From Flectonema sp. DT1601 (lineage: Eukaryota; Euglenozoa; Diplonemea; Diplonemida; Diplonemidae), in contig OZ025787.1 in the NCBI GenBank assembly GCA_964019425.1, positions 1,178,001 to 1,242,000 on the forward strand: 64,000 bases of DNA, written 5' to 3'. Of this stretch, positions 27,987 to 38,175 are shown one piece after another. The notes beneath the pieces are model-generated. The model was not told where the DNA came from, ran no database searches, and worked only from the letters and a program-made list of their open reading frames with translations. The translations under genes were made by a program, and so were the position numbers. Within the stretch, counting starts at the first letter, position 1, and every line of letters begins with the position of its first letter.

Positions 27987-29249
27987 ATGAGGGAAAAAAG
28001 GGTTCGCAGTAAGGATGTTCCTAGAAAACGACGTCATAAAGAGTATACACCAAGACGAAAGATATCATCAAAACGAAGTGTGAGCAGCAGCAGTAGCGCA
28101 TCAACAGTTGAAGAAAAGAAGAGAGCTGAGACACACTATTCAGGTGAGTCGGGGGATACTTTATCAGACAGCCGATACAAAATAATTCGTCAACTTGGGG
28201 AAGGAACATTCGCCAGAGTAATGGAATGCACAGATACAAAACACAACCAAAGAGTTGCTGTTAAAGTCATACGTGCAGAGCGAAAGTACATGGAAGGAGC
28301 AGAGGAAGAATTAGGAATTCTTAAAAAACTTGAAAAAAAAGCAAATCGTGATACCCGTAACAGCATATTATCAATTTTAAACGTATTTATGGAAAGGCGT
28401 GATGAACGAGCAGCGAAGCACACATGTATTGTGTTTCCATTGCTTGGACCGAGTGTCTTTCAGCTTCTTGAGATAAATCAGTATCGAGGATATTCAAATG
28501 AAATAGTCAGATCGATGTGTCTTCAGCTTCTAACAGCGTGTGAGTTTATTCACAGTCTTGGTATCGTTCATACTGACATCAAACCTGAGAATATCGTCTT
28601 TAAACACAAACAGATGATGCAAGTACCCTCATCACAGGTAACAACACCAAAAGCACCCAACGACTACGATTCCAGTAAGCTACACTTGGTACCAATGTCT
28701 GCAGAAATCGTTTTAATTGATTTTGGTTCAGCCTACGATCCCGAAAGTAATCTCGAAAATGGAAAAAAACGAAGCAACGTTGGAACCCGACACTACAGAC
28801 CTGTAGAAGCTGTACTAAACTTACCGTGGAATACACCTGCTGATGTATGGTCACTTGGTTGTATGTTTGTTGAGTTGAGTAGCGGAGAATGTGTTTTTCA
28901 AACACATGAAAATCTTGAGCACTTAGCGATGATGGATCAGCTTCTAGGACCATTCCCTTCAAACATGGTATCGGAACATCGTTCTATAATGAGAAGTAAG
29001 GATCAACAACCTTACATCACTAGAGATGGTCGATCAGATTGGCCTCTCCGCAACACTCGTCAATCAAACATCGACTTTGTAAGAGATTTACCGTCACTTA
29101 GTAGACAGTGTGAGAGTATGCATGATTATAAAACAAGACAAAATGATTTCTTATCTCTTATCAGAGGTCTTCTTAGGTATGATCCGGAGAGGAGAATGAC
29201 TTGTAAGGAAGCTCTTCGACACAGGTTTCTAAAAAATACGACGTTGTGA
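27987..29249 (+). CDS. CLK/LAMMER-family dual-specificity protein kinase
   Basis: A 420-residue kinase. Residues 1-60 are basic and Ser-rich, as in CLKs. The catalytic domain spans about 62-415, with glycine loop LGEGTFARV, lysine AVKVIR, the CLK-typical catalytic loop HTDIKPENIVF (T in place of R of HRD), IDFGSAYD, GTRHYRPVEAVL and the LAMMER-region block EHLAMMDQLLGP (about 310). CLKs phosphorylate SR splicing factors. In kinetoplastids the CLK-like KKT10/KKT19 act at the kinetochore, so either role is possible. The start is the ATG after the AG at 27961 and an A run. The open frame continues upstream, but only through poly-A and UTR-like sequence. All catalytic residues are present. Confidence 0.9.
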   Translation: MREKRVRSKDVPRKRRHKEYTPRRKISSKRSVSSSSSASTVEEKKRAETHYSGESGDTLSDSRYKIIRQLGEGTFARVMECTDTKHNQRVAVKVIRAERKYMEGAEEELGILKKLEKKANRDTRNSILSILNVFMERRDERAAKHTCIVFPLLGPSVFQLLEINQYRGYSNEIVRSMCLQLLTACEFIHSLGIVHTDIKPENIVFKHKQMMQVPSSQVTTPKAPNDYDSSKLHLVPMSAEIVLIDFGSAYDPESNLENGKKRSNVGTRHYRPVEAVLNLPWNTPADVWSLGCMFVELSSGECVFQTHENLEHLAMMDQLLGPFPSNMVSEHRSIMRSKDQQPYITRDGRSDWPLRNTRQSNIDFVRDLPSLSRQCESMHDYKTRQNDFLSLIRGLLRYDPERRMTCKEALRHRFLKNTTL

Positions 29250-30284
29250 ATTTAAAGTATACTTTCTTGGATTTTAAAAAAGAAAAAAAAAGTTGTGTGC
29301 CAATTCTCTAGCTATTACACAATACTGACAAAATAACTTGCTTGTTTATTATTATTATTTTTCGTTTTTGTTTTTGTTTGCGACCGACGAAGTCGGAGAA
29401 GAAACTATTCAGATTAAAAGAGCCGTTTATTTTATTATGTCAAATGTTATCTATTTTCCCTGTGCTCCGGGTAATGCTGTCTGCGATCAATAAAATACAA
29501 AAGGCTTTTATCTGAATGGTTTATGTAATTGGTTCTTTAAGGAGTAGTCGTTTTCGAGCTTGACCAAAAAAAGTTTTTTTTCTCCCCGCTCACGTCCTTC
29601 CAAGAGTAGATGAATTACCATCAGAAATCCACCTTGAGGGCTACGATTATATATTATATACTGTGGTGCAGTATGTAGGTGTTTACGACTTGATTCGAAC
29701 TTATTAGGACGGAAACTTTCATTCAGTACGAACCCTGGTCGGGTCGATTTATATTTGTAGTATTTGGTATTTCAATTCTTTTTATTATCTTTTCTTTCTG
29801 CTTTTGGTTTTTTCAAAAAAAAAAAAAAAAAAAATACGCTTCGATTTCCCCATTCCTAAAAACCATTTCCCCATATCATAAGTTAAATCGGTAAGAAGGG
29901 GAAAAAAAAAAAAACAACAATAATTAGTACATTGCGAGCTCTCTATTTTTCTTATTTAATTTTGCACGCAATTCTTGTATTGTGTGTTGCTCGAGACACT
30001 TTATTGTTATTGTTATCATTCAAGGACGGGGAAAAAAAAAAAAAAAAAAAAAGAGTAACTTTGCCTTACATGTTGCAAACTATTAAGTATCCACGTTTTT
30101 TTCTTTTTCCTTTTCTTTTTTTTTGTTTATTTTCTTAAACAGGCAAAACCAAACAGCAGATATTTGTTAAAAGAGATAGTTGTCACATGGTTCTTGTTAT
30201 ACTGGATTAATTATTTCAATTCAAAAAAAAAAAAATAAATAAATAGGTCCAGCGGGCTGCTATTGTCTCAACCCCGCAAACAAA
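29250..30284. other. Spacer with dispersed repeat D
   Basis: No gene is seen. A repeat at 29385-29520 recurs at 60565-60690. A short palindrome GACCGACGAAGTCGG-like lies at about 29381-29395. Long A runs occur at 29816-29834 and 30031-30051. Confidence 0.55.
29385..29520 (+). repeat. Dispersed repeat D, copy 1
   Basis: Shared blocks with 60565-60690 are GAAGAAACTATTCAGATTAA, TTTTCCCTGTGC, CTCTGCGATCAA or CTGTCTGCGATCAA, and AAGGCTTTTATCTGAATGG. Shorter relatives of the last blocks occur at about 53550-53595 and 58870-58920. Confidence 0.65.
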
Positions 30285-33200
30285 ATGATGCTGGCGGCAT
30301 ACCGTCCGGAAACCCTTCGTGGGATCAAATTATTTTCAAAGTTAGGAGATATCGGACTTCAGAGTGCGGTAGTTGGAGAAGGTCACGTGGCTGCAGTGAT
30401 AAATGGCGGAAAATGTGTCGCCGTATTTGATCACGCAGAAGGAAGAGGACAAGAGATAACTTTAAAAATGATCGATGCTGCAAACATACCCGGAGGTGGC
30501 AACAACGATGGAATGCGTGTTGTACAACAACATCCAGTGTTATGCCTTGCTGAACCTCTCAACGTTGAGATTTGTGAGGTCTTATTTCATAAAAATACAG
30601 CTTTAGGAACCCTTCACTTAGTAGTTATATGCCAATCAGGACACGTGGAAATGTGGGATTTTCGAGGCGGCTCATGGTCACACGGTGTTTCCATGAAGCT
30701 TAAAAAACTAACTAACAATTCAAATACTGTAATATCAGCTTGTATAGCTGGATCTGGGCAATCACAGCATGCCTCATTAGTATACGTTGAAAGATCTACT
30801 AATGAGTTTATAGTACGAATATCACCCCTGACACAAGGAGCTGTAGGACTAAACAGCACCTTAATCGGAAGTGTTTCCGCTAATGATGACCCAGTAAGCA
30901 ATCAACACATGGCATCAGGAGAGGTGATTGCTGTAATGTCAGCTAGTAAAGGAGTTATAACAGTTCATCCATCTCCATGTGGACATGCGATATGGTTTTT
31001 ATCATCGGAAAAGTGTATTACACTATTGCCTATTGAGTCTACGTATCCTCGGCATACCTTGTCTTGTAAGCAAATTACTTCTCAAAGCCCTCCAATATTA
31101 CCTGGTCCGTGTCTTACCTACACGGATTATAAGCATAATGCTCATACTAATGAGTTGATTCTTTTAAACGGTGAGTCTGGTCATGTTCATATCGTTGGTT
31201 ATTCTCCATCATCAACAAATGGTATTGTCGTAAGAAGATGTGTCGCAAGTGTCAGTCCAGGTCTGCTGTGTATATTAACACCCTCATGTATTGGGATATT
31301 TAATGACCGAGATCGAGATCCTCGGATGCAAATTATCGATCTTAGTTCTGGACAAAGTGGTTCAACCAGCACTCCTTCTGGTTTAACAGGAAATTTAAAA
31401 GTTACGAGTGGGTATCATGGACCTCCTTTGGTATTGGCTGATAGTGGTATTTATAAAGTGAGCGTTGATGGTGTTCTTCAAGCAAAACAAGATGAGAACA
31501 ATAATAGAAACCAATTTAATGCTGTACAGTCACCTCAAGATGTTCTTTGTGATGATGATATGCAAGATGATGATCCGGAAATGGTCGGAAGCTTACAACA
31601 AATTTCTACAATAAAACCACCATCTCCCTCTACCCTTGTTGATACTTACAGGGTTTGGGTTAACAGCATTAGCTTGTCTGGAGCTGTTGACACCAGAGGT
31701 GTTTTGGGAAAGCAATTAAATGTCTTAGCAGCATCATTAAAAGAACCGGAAATACAAGTTCAGAAATCACTATCAGAAATGCTTACAACAGATGATAGTG
31801 AACACATCGATTCTAATGACGATTGCGTTACAGCGATAACTTCTCCGGGGATTAAGTCTGTTGGGGGGTTTTCGAAAGCAAAACCAGAAACATTTGAGTC
31901 TGAACCACAGCAACCAAGTCAAAATACTACTAAGAAAAAAAGAAAGGTTAGAGTTGTTATGCCACCTACAACTGATGATGATGATGTTGATACTAGTTTA
32001 GATGCTTCATGGCCACAAAGAGTAAGTGCGTACTCTCCTTTATCAGTTGATTCTATGTTATGGAATTCTGTTGCTGCTGTTGAAGGTAGTACTCAAGACT
32101 TACTAGCAGCACTTTCAGAGCCTCCATCGACAGAGCAGAAGAAAACTGTTAACTGTGAACTTGATTTATTCAATACGTTGATTGCTTCAGGACAACACTC
32201 TTCTATTGATGCTGATGATGAGTTTTGGATTCCCCCTGTACCACCGTGTACATCATCAAGTTGGTTAGATGTTGCAATGGAGGTATTGGATGACCTTGGA
32301 TTATACTCACTAATAGAACCAGACGTGAAGAGTGAATTATCAAAAGAATACGCGCCTTTAAGCCACAATGTCTACACTTGTCCCTCTCCTGTGATGACTG
32401 AAATATTTCCTGTTGTTGTTTTAAAAACCTTGGGAATCACTCCTGATAGTCTTGATGTTGATCTATTAGTATCACACACACCAGCTCTATTTGATGGTAT
32501 TCCGCACCTTTTACCTCTCATATTAATAATAACAGTATCTGTTAGTAGGATCCTTACTCTGAAAGGCTTAATCGCATTAGTACTACCAGCCATTGTGACT
32601 CAACCAACACCAACAACATGTCCACTACTGCTGAGGGCACGTAGTAGAACACATTCTATGTTATTACTGTGGAGTGATGATTTGCTTGGGTCTATAATGC
32701 ATGCCCTCGGTTGTAATGACGTCAAGTTTGCTATCCTTCTTGTTAATACGATGGATGATGCAAAGATGCGTCCAGCAGAACAAGCACTCATCTCACGCGA
32801 GGTTTATACTTGTTTACTTCGTTGTCATGCAATGCAAGGTGGTGAAGGAGGGGCTGAGTTATATTTTTTATCGAATTGTGCCTCATCAGAGTACATAGAC
32901 GATAAAGATGTCCCTCCTCCAACTACTGAAGAAGATGTTCTACAACTTCGAAGTTTGTTTTGGAGTAGAATCGTAAAGTGTATTCCTGGAGGTGAATGTC
33001 ACTTTCTTCAGTTGTTGTCTATAAAGCTGCCTGGTGCAGAAGCACATCAGTTCTCATCGTCTCCTAACAGCGGTCAAACAACTTTCTTAAGTGAATTAGC
33101 TACTCAGTTAAGTGAGGTTATCAATGGATATATAAATGGAGAATGTTCAAAAGAAAAACTTTGTGAAATGATTGCAACTGTTCTTAATGAGAATGACGAT

Positions 33201-33581
33201 GCAGATGTTGAAGAACAACTGTTGGATGTATTAGAACCATCACCATTTGACTGGTGTAGTGAATCGTTAATGTTTACTTCACTATTTGATATTGAGATAG
33301 CTCGACTTCTTAGAGATCGTTTAGTTCAGTTGTCTGACATCACACCAGTAGTTGATCATCCAACTGGAGGGTCTTCTGTTTCTGTTCGATCTCATCAACT
33401 GACTACCAGTACATCTCTTTCTGTTTCTGTTGACAGTTCTCGATCATCTCGTACAGCGTCCCTGTCAGATGCTATCAACACGATCCATCACTTAAATGAT
33501 GCATCAATCTTCCCAACACGTGGAAGCCATCCACTTGATGTCCCTCTCAGTGACTTCTTACCCTTACTCGGCGTAGCCTAA
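30285..33581 (+). CDS. Large predicted beta-propeller protein with nuclear localisation signal
   Basis: The product has 1098 residues. The first 400 are beta-rich with short strands and turns of the kind seen in WD40-like propellers (HLVVICQSGHVEMWDF, LVYVERS, CITLLPIESTY). A low-complexity acidic linker follows, with a classic basic nuclear signal KKKRKVRV at about residue 550 and then DDDDVD. The C-terminal 500 residues are mostly helical (ALSEPPSTEQKK, LLSIKLPGAEAHQF). A propeller followed by an alpha-solenoid occurs in nucleolar ribosome-assembly factors, nucleoporins and coat or tether complexes. The nuclear signal favours the first two, but I cannot name a family. No introns are seen. 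Confidence 0.72.
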   Translation: MMLAAYRPETLRGIKLFSKLGDIGLQSAVVGEGHVAAVINGGKCVAVFDHAEGRGQEITLKMIDAANIPGGGNNDGMRVVQQHPVLCLAEPLNVEICEVLFHKNTALGTLHLVVICQSGHVEMWDFRGGSWSHGVSMKLKKLTNNSNTVISACIAGSGQSQHASLVYVERSTNEFIVRISPLTQGAVGLNSTLIGSVSANDDPVSNQHMASGEVIAVMSASKGVITVHPSPCGHAIWFLSSEKCITLLPIESTYPRHTLSCKQITSQSPPILPGPCLTYTDYKHNAHTNELILLNGESGHVHIVGYSPSSTNGIVVRRCVASVSPGLLCILTPSCIGIFNDRDRDPRMQIIDLSSGQSGSTSTPSGLTGNLKVTSGYHGPPLVLADSGIYKVSVDGVLQAKQDENNNRNQFNAVQSPQDVLCDDDMQDDDPEMVGSLQQISTIKPPSPSTLVDTYRVWVNSISLSGAVDTRGVLGKQLNVLAASLKEPEIQVQKSLSEMLTTDDSEHIDSNDDCVTAITSPGIKSVGGFSKAKPETFESEPQQPSQNTTKKKRKVRVVMPPTTDDDDVDTSLDASWPQRVSAYSPLSVDSMLWNSVAAVEGSTQDLLAALSEPPSTEQKKTVNCELDLFNTLIASGQHSSIDADDEFWIPPVPPCTSSSWLDVAMEVLDDLGLYSLIEPDVKSELSKEYAPLSHNVYTCPSPVMTEIFPVVVLKTLGITPDSLDVDLLVSHTPALFDGIPHLLPLILIITVSVSRILTLKGLIALVLPAIVTQPTPTTCPLLLRARSRTHSMLLLWSDDLLGSIMHALGCNDVKFAILLVNTMDDAKMRPAEQALISREVYTCLLRCHAMQGGEGGAELYFLSNCASSEYIDDKDVPPPTTEEDVLQLRSLFWSRIVKCIPGGECHFLQLLSIKLPGAEAHQFSSSPNSGQTTFLSELATQLSEVINGYINGECSKEKLCEMIATVLNENDDADVEEQLLDVLEPSPFDWCSESLMFTSLFDIEIARLLRDRLVQLSDITPVVDHPTGGSSVSVRSHQLTTSTSLSVSVDSSRSSRTASLSDAINTIHHLNDASIFPTRGSHPLDVPLSDFLPLLGVA

Positions 33582-34304
33582 CTTTTACGAGACACACATG
33601 ATGGATTGGAAACGCCTTTCTTTTCACGTCAAATTATCATTTTCTGTTTTGGTATTTGTTTTCTATTGAATCTATTGCTTCGTTTTAGTTTCTTCGGTTT
33701 TGCTTTTTTTTTGCTTTTTTGCGTTTTCGTTGTCCGCATTTATTTTTTCCTTCCTGCTTTCGATCGGAAGTAAAGTAAGGTGAACATGATAGTATTAGTC
33801 TCACGGTTTCTGTTTGTAACAATTATCTGTTTTGCCTTTAAGTTGTATGTTGGGAGTGGGATGCTATGATAGTATTAGTCTCACGGTTTCTGTTTTAGTC
33901 AGATCGTGGGAGTGCTTTTTGCTGTCTGGTGCTAGTGATTGCCGTCAATTATATTTTAATAATGACATCCTCCACTGTGATTACTTTAGTCTTATAACTA
34001 GCTTCTGTTTTTCAGGTGTTTTTGGATGTTTATATTTATGTTTACTTCTACAGTCGTCAGTTTTTATCTTTTTTTGTATTTTCAATTAATGATTACTTCA
34101 CAGACTGGATGTCAATTTTTTTTTTTTTATTTTGTTTGTTTGCTATAAACAAACAATACCAACATATTCTACTCCATACTCTTGTCGCTTATATTAATCT
34201 TTTCGTCCACAGTCCCCCCCACATCTGAAAAATCCAATAACAAATGTAATTTAGATATAGAAAAAGACCGACAGGGAAAAAAAAAAAAATAATAATAATC
34301 GAAC
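33582..34304. other. Spacer with a short direct repeat
   Basis: No gene is seen. A 30-bp block (ATGATAGTATTAGTCTCACG then GTTTCTGTTT) occurs at 33785-33814 and again at 33865-33894. CTTTTCGTCCACAG at 34199-34212 could be an acceptor for the next gene. Confidence 0.55.
33785..33894 (+). repeat. 30-bp direct repeat, period about 80 bp
   Basis: Two near-identical 30-bp blocks are separated by 50 bp. They look like a local duplication. Confidence 0.7.
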
Positions 34305-35702
34305 ATGCGAATCTCCTTACGAACGCAATCAAGATGTTATTGTACTTTTATAGGTGGAAATCATGGAAATGATCTTTTAGATTTAAAAAAAGCCTTGGAC
34401 AGTGGTAATGATATCCCTAAACGCAAACGGGAAGTGGTATCGACACCGATTAGAAGAATAACAAAGAAGACATCTTTGAAGGAAATGAATTCCGCTGAGA
34501 TGCATGTTGAGGCTTTTCGAAGGAAGTATTGGCATCTTATGAAATTTGGAAAAAAGGAAGTGAGTAAGGGAATAAGTTTTGAAACAATTTCAATAGAACG
34601 GTTCATTGACAACACTGCTTCTGTCGACCCGGAATGCCTCTCAACAGCTCTCATCGAGCATGCTGTGTTACTACTACTTCGATTTGGTAGACTGCGGAAA
34701 TCATATTCTATAGCTCGTTATTTACCGTTCAAAAATGGTATCCGTGACGCCCTTCGAACCCTAACTTTAATTGCTGAATTCTACGTTGCGAAGAGACAAT
34801 TAGATAAGGTTGAAGTTATTTTAAAGCTTTTAAAGAATTACTACAAAACCAACAACAATATTCATGTTTTACGTCTTGAGATGAGATACTATGCAGAGGA
34901 TAGTAATTATGATTTGGTGTTGAATTCTTTTATGAGAATTAAATTTCCAGACACGTCAGACATTGCTCGTCTGATCAGTTCTGCTGATACTTTTGAGGAT
35001 GGTTTGAACGCGTTTATGTTTTTAAAAAAACTAAAAAAGAGACCTTGCAAATATTGTTTTGGTGCTTTGGTTAAAAGTGCATGGGGAGAATGGGATAACA
35101 TTGCTGTTGAAGAAAAGATAAAAGGAATTCATAAGGAGTGGGGATCATCACCTACCGACATCACACTAGTCGCAATCATGAAATTACATCTTATTGCTAA
35201 GGACTATCTCGCTGTGATGAGAATGAGTAGTGAATATTCTTCTGGTTTTCATCCTTTAACTGAGAACGTTGCGTATTGCGTCATACAAGCAATTAGAGGA
35301 ATTCTTGACTCTCCAGGTCTGCAGCGAACTTTCGGAAAGTCATCATCAGAACTGGTTGACATCGCTCACGGGACTTTTAAATTATTGTGTCAGTTGCAAC
35401 CTCGAGGATTTGCACCCAGAACTTGGTCAGCTGTGGCTTCAGTTTATGCTGTAGTTGGTGACTATGAAAACTCTCGAAATATTTGTTATCTTGCTATGGA
35501 ATCATCGATTGAAGTGACTCCAATGTTTAAACAATTCTTAATTGAATCTCACACTAAGGCTGGTGTAGAACCCACTAATGAAATACTAAACTGTTTACAG
35601 TATAGAAACCGTCATCGTTATTCTGATTGGAATGATAACTCAATTATATTCGGAGGGAAGTTGGAGAAGTTTCTCACTTCAGAAACTTTTATCCTTCAAT
35701 AA
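34305..35702 (+). CDS. PPR/TPR-like helical-repeat protein, mitochondrial candidate
   Basis: A 465-residue protein beginning MRISLRTQSRCYCTF, rich in R and S without acidic residues, as expected for a mitochondrial presequence. From about residue 100 it is a series of amphipathic helices about 35 residues apart (ALRTLTLIAEFYVAKRQLDK, then SFMRIKF, DGLNAFMFLKKLKKR, TWSAVASVYAVVGDYENSRN), which resembles pentatricopeptide or similar alpha-solenoid repeats. PPR proteins are abundant in euglenozoan mitochondria, where they act in RNA processing and translation. The individual repeats are too diverged to count safely. It lies only 87 bp before the next gene. Confidence 0.65.
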   Translation: MRISLRTQSRCYCTFIGGNHGNDLLDLKKALDSGNDIPKRKREVVSTPIRRITKKTSLKEMNSAEMHVEAFRRKYWHLMKFGKKEVSKGISFETISIERFIDNTASVDPECLSTALIEHAVLLLLRFGRLRKSYSIARYLPFKNGIRDALRTLTLIAEFYVAKRQLDKVEVILKLLKNYYKTNNNIHVLRLEMRYYAEDSNYDLVLNSFMRIKFPDTSDIARLISSADTFEDGLNAFMFLKKLKKRPCKYCFGALVKSAWGEWDNIAVEEKIKGIHKEWGSSPTDITLVAIMKLHLIAKDYLAVMRMSSEYSSGFHPLTENVAYCVIQAIRGILDSPGLQRTFGKSSSELVDIAHGTFKLLCQLQPRGFAPRTWSAVASVYAVVGDYENSRNICYLAMESSIEVTPMFKQFLIESHTKAGVEPTNEILNCLQYRNRHRYSDWNDNSIIFGGKLEKFLTSETFILQ

Positions 35703-35756
35703 GAGTTGAGACACTCAATTTCTTTCATCGTGTTATCGTCACATTTAATAACGTAC

Positions 35757-35778
35757 TTGTTATTGTTCTTCATATCAG
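35757..35778 (+). promoter_or_regulatory. Putative trans-splice acceptor
   Basis: TTGTTATTGTTCTTCATATCAG lies 11 bases before the ATG at 35790. The very short distance from the previous stop codon suits a polycistronic precursor. Confidence 0.55.
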
Positions 35779-35789
35779 TCAAACACATA

Positions 35790-36362
35790 ATGGATTGGGG
35801 AGTAGTCCAAGGTGGAGCATTACAAGTTATTCAGGTAGGACGAATGAAAGGACGTGCGCGTCTAAGGAAGCCCGGCTGTAGTGCAACAACCCCAGCAGAC
35901 AGCAAATCAGAATCACAAAAACCTCGTCAGAGGAGTTTGGTGTTTCCAGTCACTGATGGTGGTGTGTTTTTTACAGTATCAAAGAAGAGGGATTTCGTTA
36001 AGGAAGGCGCCTGTTTACCAAATGTTAAAAACGACATCCGATCTAAACGAGTTCGTAAAACAGAAAAGGTTCGCAAACAGGTTCCGATTGCTGGTTTTCC
36101 TGTTCTTCCGAAACCCAACTTTGGAAGTCATCAACAAAATGAATTCTCAACTACTGGACCTTCACCTGCTCCCTGTACTCGAAAGTATTGTAAGAACAAA
36201 CTAGTTAGACTAAAACAGATTGATGCTAAACGACGTTGTCGATCTCGTAACTTTCCAACTCTCTCTTCAAGAGTTCGACAGCAGATGGACTTTGCGGAAC
36301 AAGACCAGGAATTCAAACGATATCTAACTTCTGGTAAAAAGTTCGCTCCTTGTACACGATAA
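35790..36362 (+). CDS. Small basic protein, function unknown
   Basis: A 190-residue, strongly basic protein from MDWGVVQGGALQVIQ. It contains many K and R, a Pro-rich middle (GFPVLPKPNFG) and a C-terminal part with PCTRKYCKNK and a matching terminal APCTR motif. No domain is recognised. The ATG after the pyrimidine-AG site was chosen over the longer upstream frame, which has no ATG and would encode the spacer. Composition suits a nucleic-acid-binding or microtubule-binding protein, but this is only a suggestion. Confidence 0.62.
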   Translation: MDWGVVQGGALQVIQVGRMKGRARLRKPGCSATTPADSKSESQKPRQRSLVFPVTDGGVFFTVSKKRDFVKEGACLPNVKNDIRSKRVRKTEKVRKQVPIAGFPVLPKPNFGSHQQNEFSTTGPSPAPCTRKYCKNKLVRLKQIDAKRRCRSRNFPTLSSRVRQQMDFAEQDQEFKRYLTSGKKFAPCTR

Positions 36363-36852
36363 CTTATCCAAAAAAAAAAAAAAAAAAAAAAATACAATCT
36401 CGATCCTTTTTCGGTTAGTTTACTGTCATTTTCATTCACCGCTTTTTTTATGCAAGCTCAACCTTTTTTTGCAAATATCGGGTTTATGCCTTACGGTAAT
36501 TCCTTTTATTTTTAATTGTTTTTATTTACACGTTATATTCTTTGTTCGCTTTGTCTTATTGTAAAAAATATGTGAAAAAAGTATTTAACCGCAATTCAAT
36601 AACAGCATTAAATCAGAGTTTTTTTCGAAGGACTGGAAAAAAAGAAAATATACTCAAACACGACCTGCAGGGCATGGGATGCTCAACCTGTAGTGCGTGG
36701 TCCCCGGGTCAATTTGACTTGACAGCATTTCTTTCTCTAGTAGTTTATTTAAAGCATGCTATTTTGTGTGGACAGAATCCAGTTATAATGATTCATGTCT
36801 AATTTGTTGTGTGTTAACCCTTGATTTATTTATCCAAGTCCCCCCCAGTTGT
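36363..36852. other. Spacer, no gene seen
   Basis: An A run lies at 36369-36391 and the rest is A/T-rich sequence. It ends with CCCCCCCAG (36840-36848), a likely acceptor. Confidence 0.55.
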
Positions 36853-38175
36853 ATGGATATGTTTCAGCTAAAGGTTTGTCTGGCTATAGGAGCTGGGTAT
36901 TGGAGTAGAATCCCAGACAGTCAAGGTCTTCATAGAAGGGGAATGGGTGTAATATCAGGAATAGCGTGTTGGGGATCATCTCTGATATTAGGAACCACTT
37001 CAGACGTAAAAGAATTAGTGATATTGATAACTGCTGGGTTGCTTGCAGAAGCCATTAGATTACCATGGGAAAAGTGGCCTCTTGACAGCTGGATTGACAG
37101 CGTTGAACCTGAAGAGGCAATTGAACCAGAAAGAAGAATGATTGATCCCCATCATCACTTGTGGCATCCATTTAATCAACCTAAAGGATGGCCTGTCCCT
37201 AGGTTGGCAATTCTTCTGATGAAAGTGATTCGTCCTGATTTCCTTCTTGGATTAGATGTTCCTATGAGAGGTACTTTTGGTAGTCGAAACCCAATCGGAA
37301 TTGTTTACATGAGTAAGGAAATCTCTGATGATATTTACAACAATGGAAAAGGTCATAATATTGTAGGCACAGTCTACATGGAGTGTGGTTGGAAGGAAAA
37401 ACGTACTCCGGTGGCGATGGTGCCAACTGGTGAGGCAGACATGGCCTTCGCAGCCAATAAATATAATTCTATCTTATGTTTAGGCGCTGTGTGTCACGCT
37501 GATCTGATGTTGGGAGCGGATGTTGAACCAGCTCTACAATATTACAAAGAACGTGGAGTCGCTGGAATAAGATACTCACTGGCTTACCTACCAGCTGAAG
37601 CCACTGCTATTGGAGCAGGACCAAGGAAAGATGTTCGCAGTGAACAATTCTTAAAGGCGTTTTCTCTTCTTGAAAAGTACGACTTGTCATACGACTGTTG
37701 GTTGTTTCATACGGAAATAGATGATTTGATTTTCTTGGCTCGTAAATTCCCAAACATCGTAATAATTTGTGATCACGTTGCCTTACCTTTACACGGGATC
37801 GAACCACACACGGATCTATTGGCAACCCGCACGCTTTGGAAAAAGAAAATTCAAACCCTATCCGCCTTTCCGAATGTCAGAGTTAAACTTTCTGGTATGG
37901 GAATGTGTGTTACTGGACTCAAGTTCGATACCCTCCCAAAACCCGCTTCATCGGATGTTCTTGCCGAAGCATGGGCCCCGTATTATCTTCATGTTATTTG
38001 TTGTTTTGGTTCGAATAGATGTATGTTCGCTTCTAACTTTCCGGTTGATAAGGTTTCAGGTAGTTACACAGCTCATTTCAATGCACATAAACTGATTGTG
38101 AAAGATCTACCAGAAGAAGATAAGCACAACCTGTTCTACAAGACTGCAGTTGATACCTACAAACTAAAAATGTGA
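36853..38175 (+). CDS. Metal-dependent TIM-barrel amidohydrolase (amidohydrolase-2 type) with membrane N-terminus
   Basis: The 440-residue product carries hallmarks of the amidohydrolase-2 group (lactonase-like hydrolases such as L-fuconolactonase). They are the opening metal motif DPHHHLWHP at about residue 97, GIRYSLAYLP, IICDHVALP with a candidate metal or catalytic D/H, and the closing MFASNFPVD near 392, the counterpart of the family's FGSDWPV. The N-terminal 85 residues are unusual. They contain two hydrophobic stretches (GVISGIACWGSSLIL and LVILITAGLLAEAI), so the enzyme may be membrane-anchored. The start is the ATG just after the CCCCAG. The open frame further upstream contains an ATG, but that lies before the splice-like sites. 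The substrate is unknown. Confidence 0.8.
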   Translation: MDMFQLKVCLAIGAGYWSRIPDSQGLHRRGMGVISGIACWGSSLILGTTSDVKELVILITAGLLAEAIRLPWEKWPLDSWIDSVEPEEAIEPERRMIDPHHHLWHPFNQPKGWPVPRLAILLMKVIRPDFLLGLDVPMRGTFGSRNPIGIVYMSKEISDDIYNNGKGHNIVGTVYMECGWKEKRTPVAMVPTGEADMAFAANKYNSILCLGAVCHADLMLGADVEPALQYYKERGVAGIRYSLAYLPAEATAIGAGPRKDVRSEQFLKAFSLLEKYDLSYDCWLFHTEIDDLIFLARKFPNIVIICDHVALPLHGIEPHTDLLATRTLWKKKIQTLSAFPNVRVKLSGMGMCVTGLKFDTLPKPASSDVLAEAWAPYYLHVICCFGSNRCMFASNFPVDKVSGSYTAHFNAHKLIVKDLPEEDKHNLFYKTAVDTYKLKM

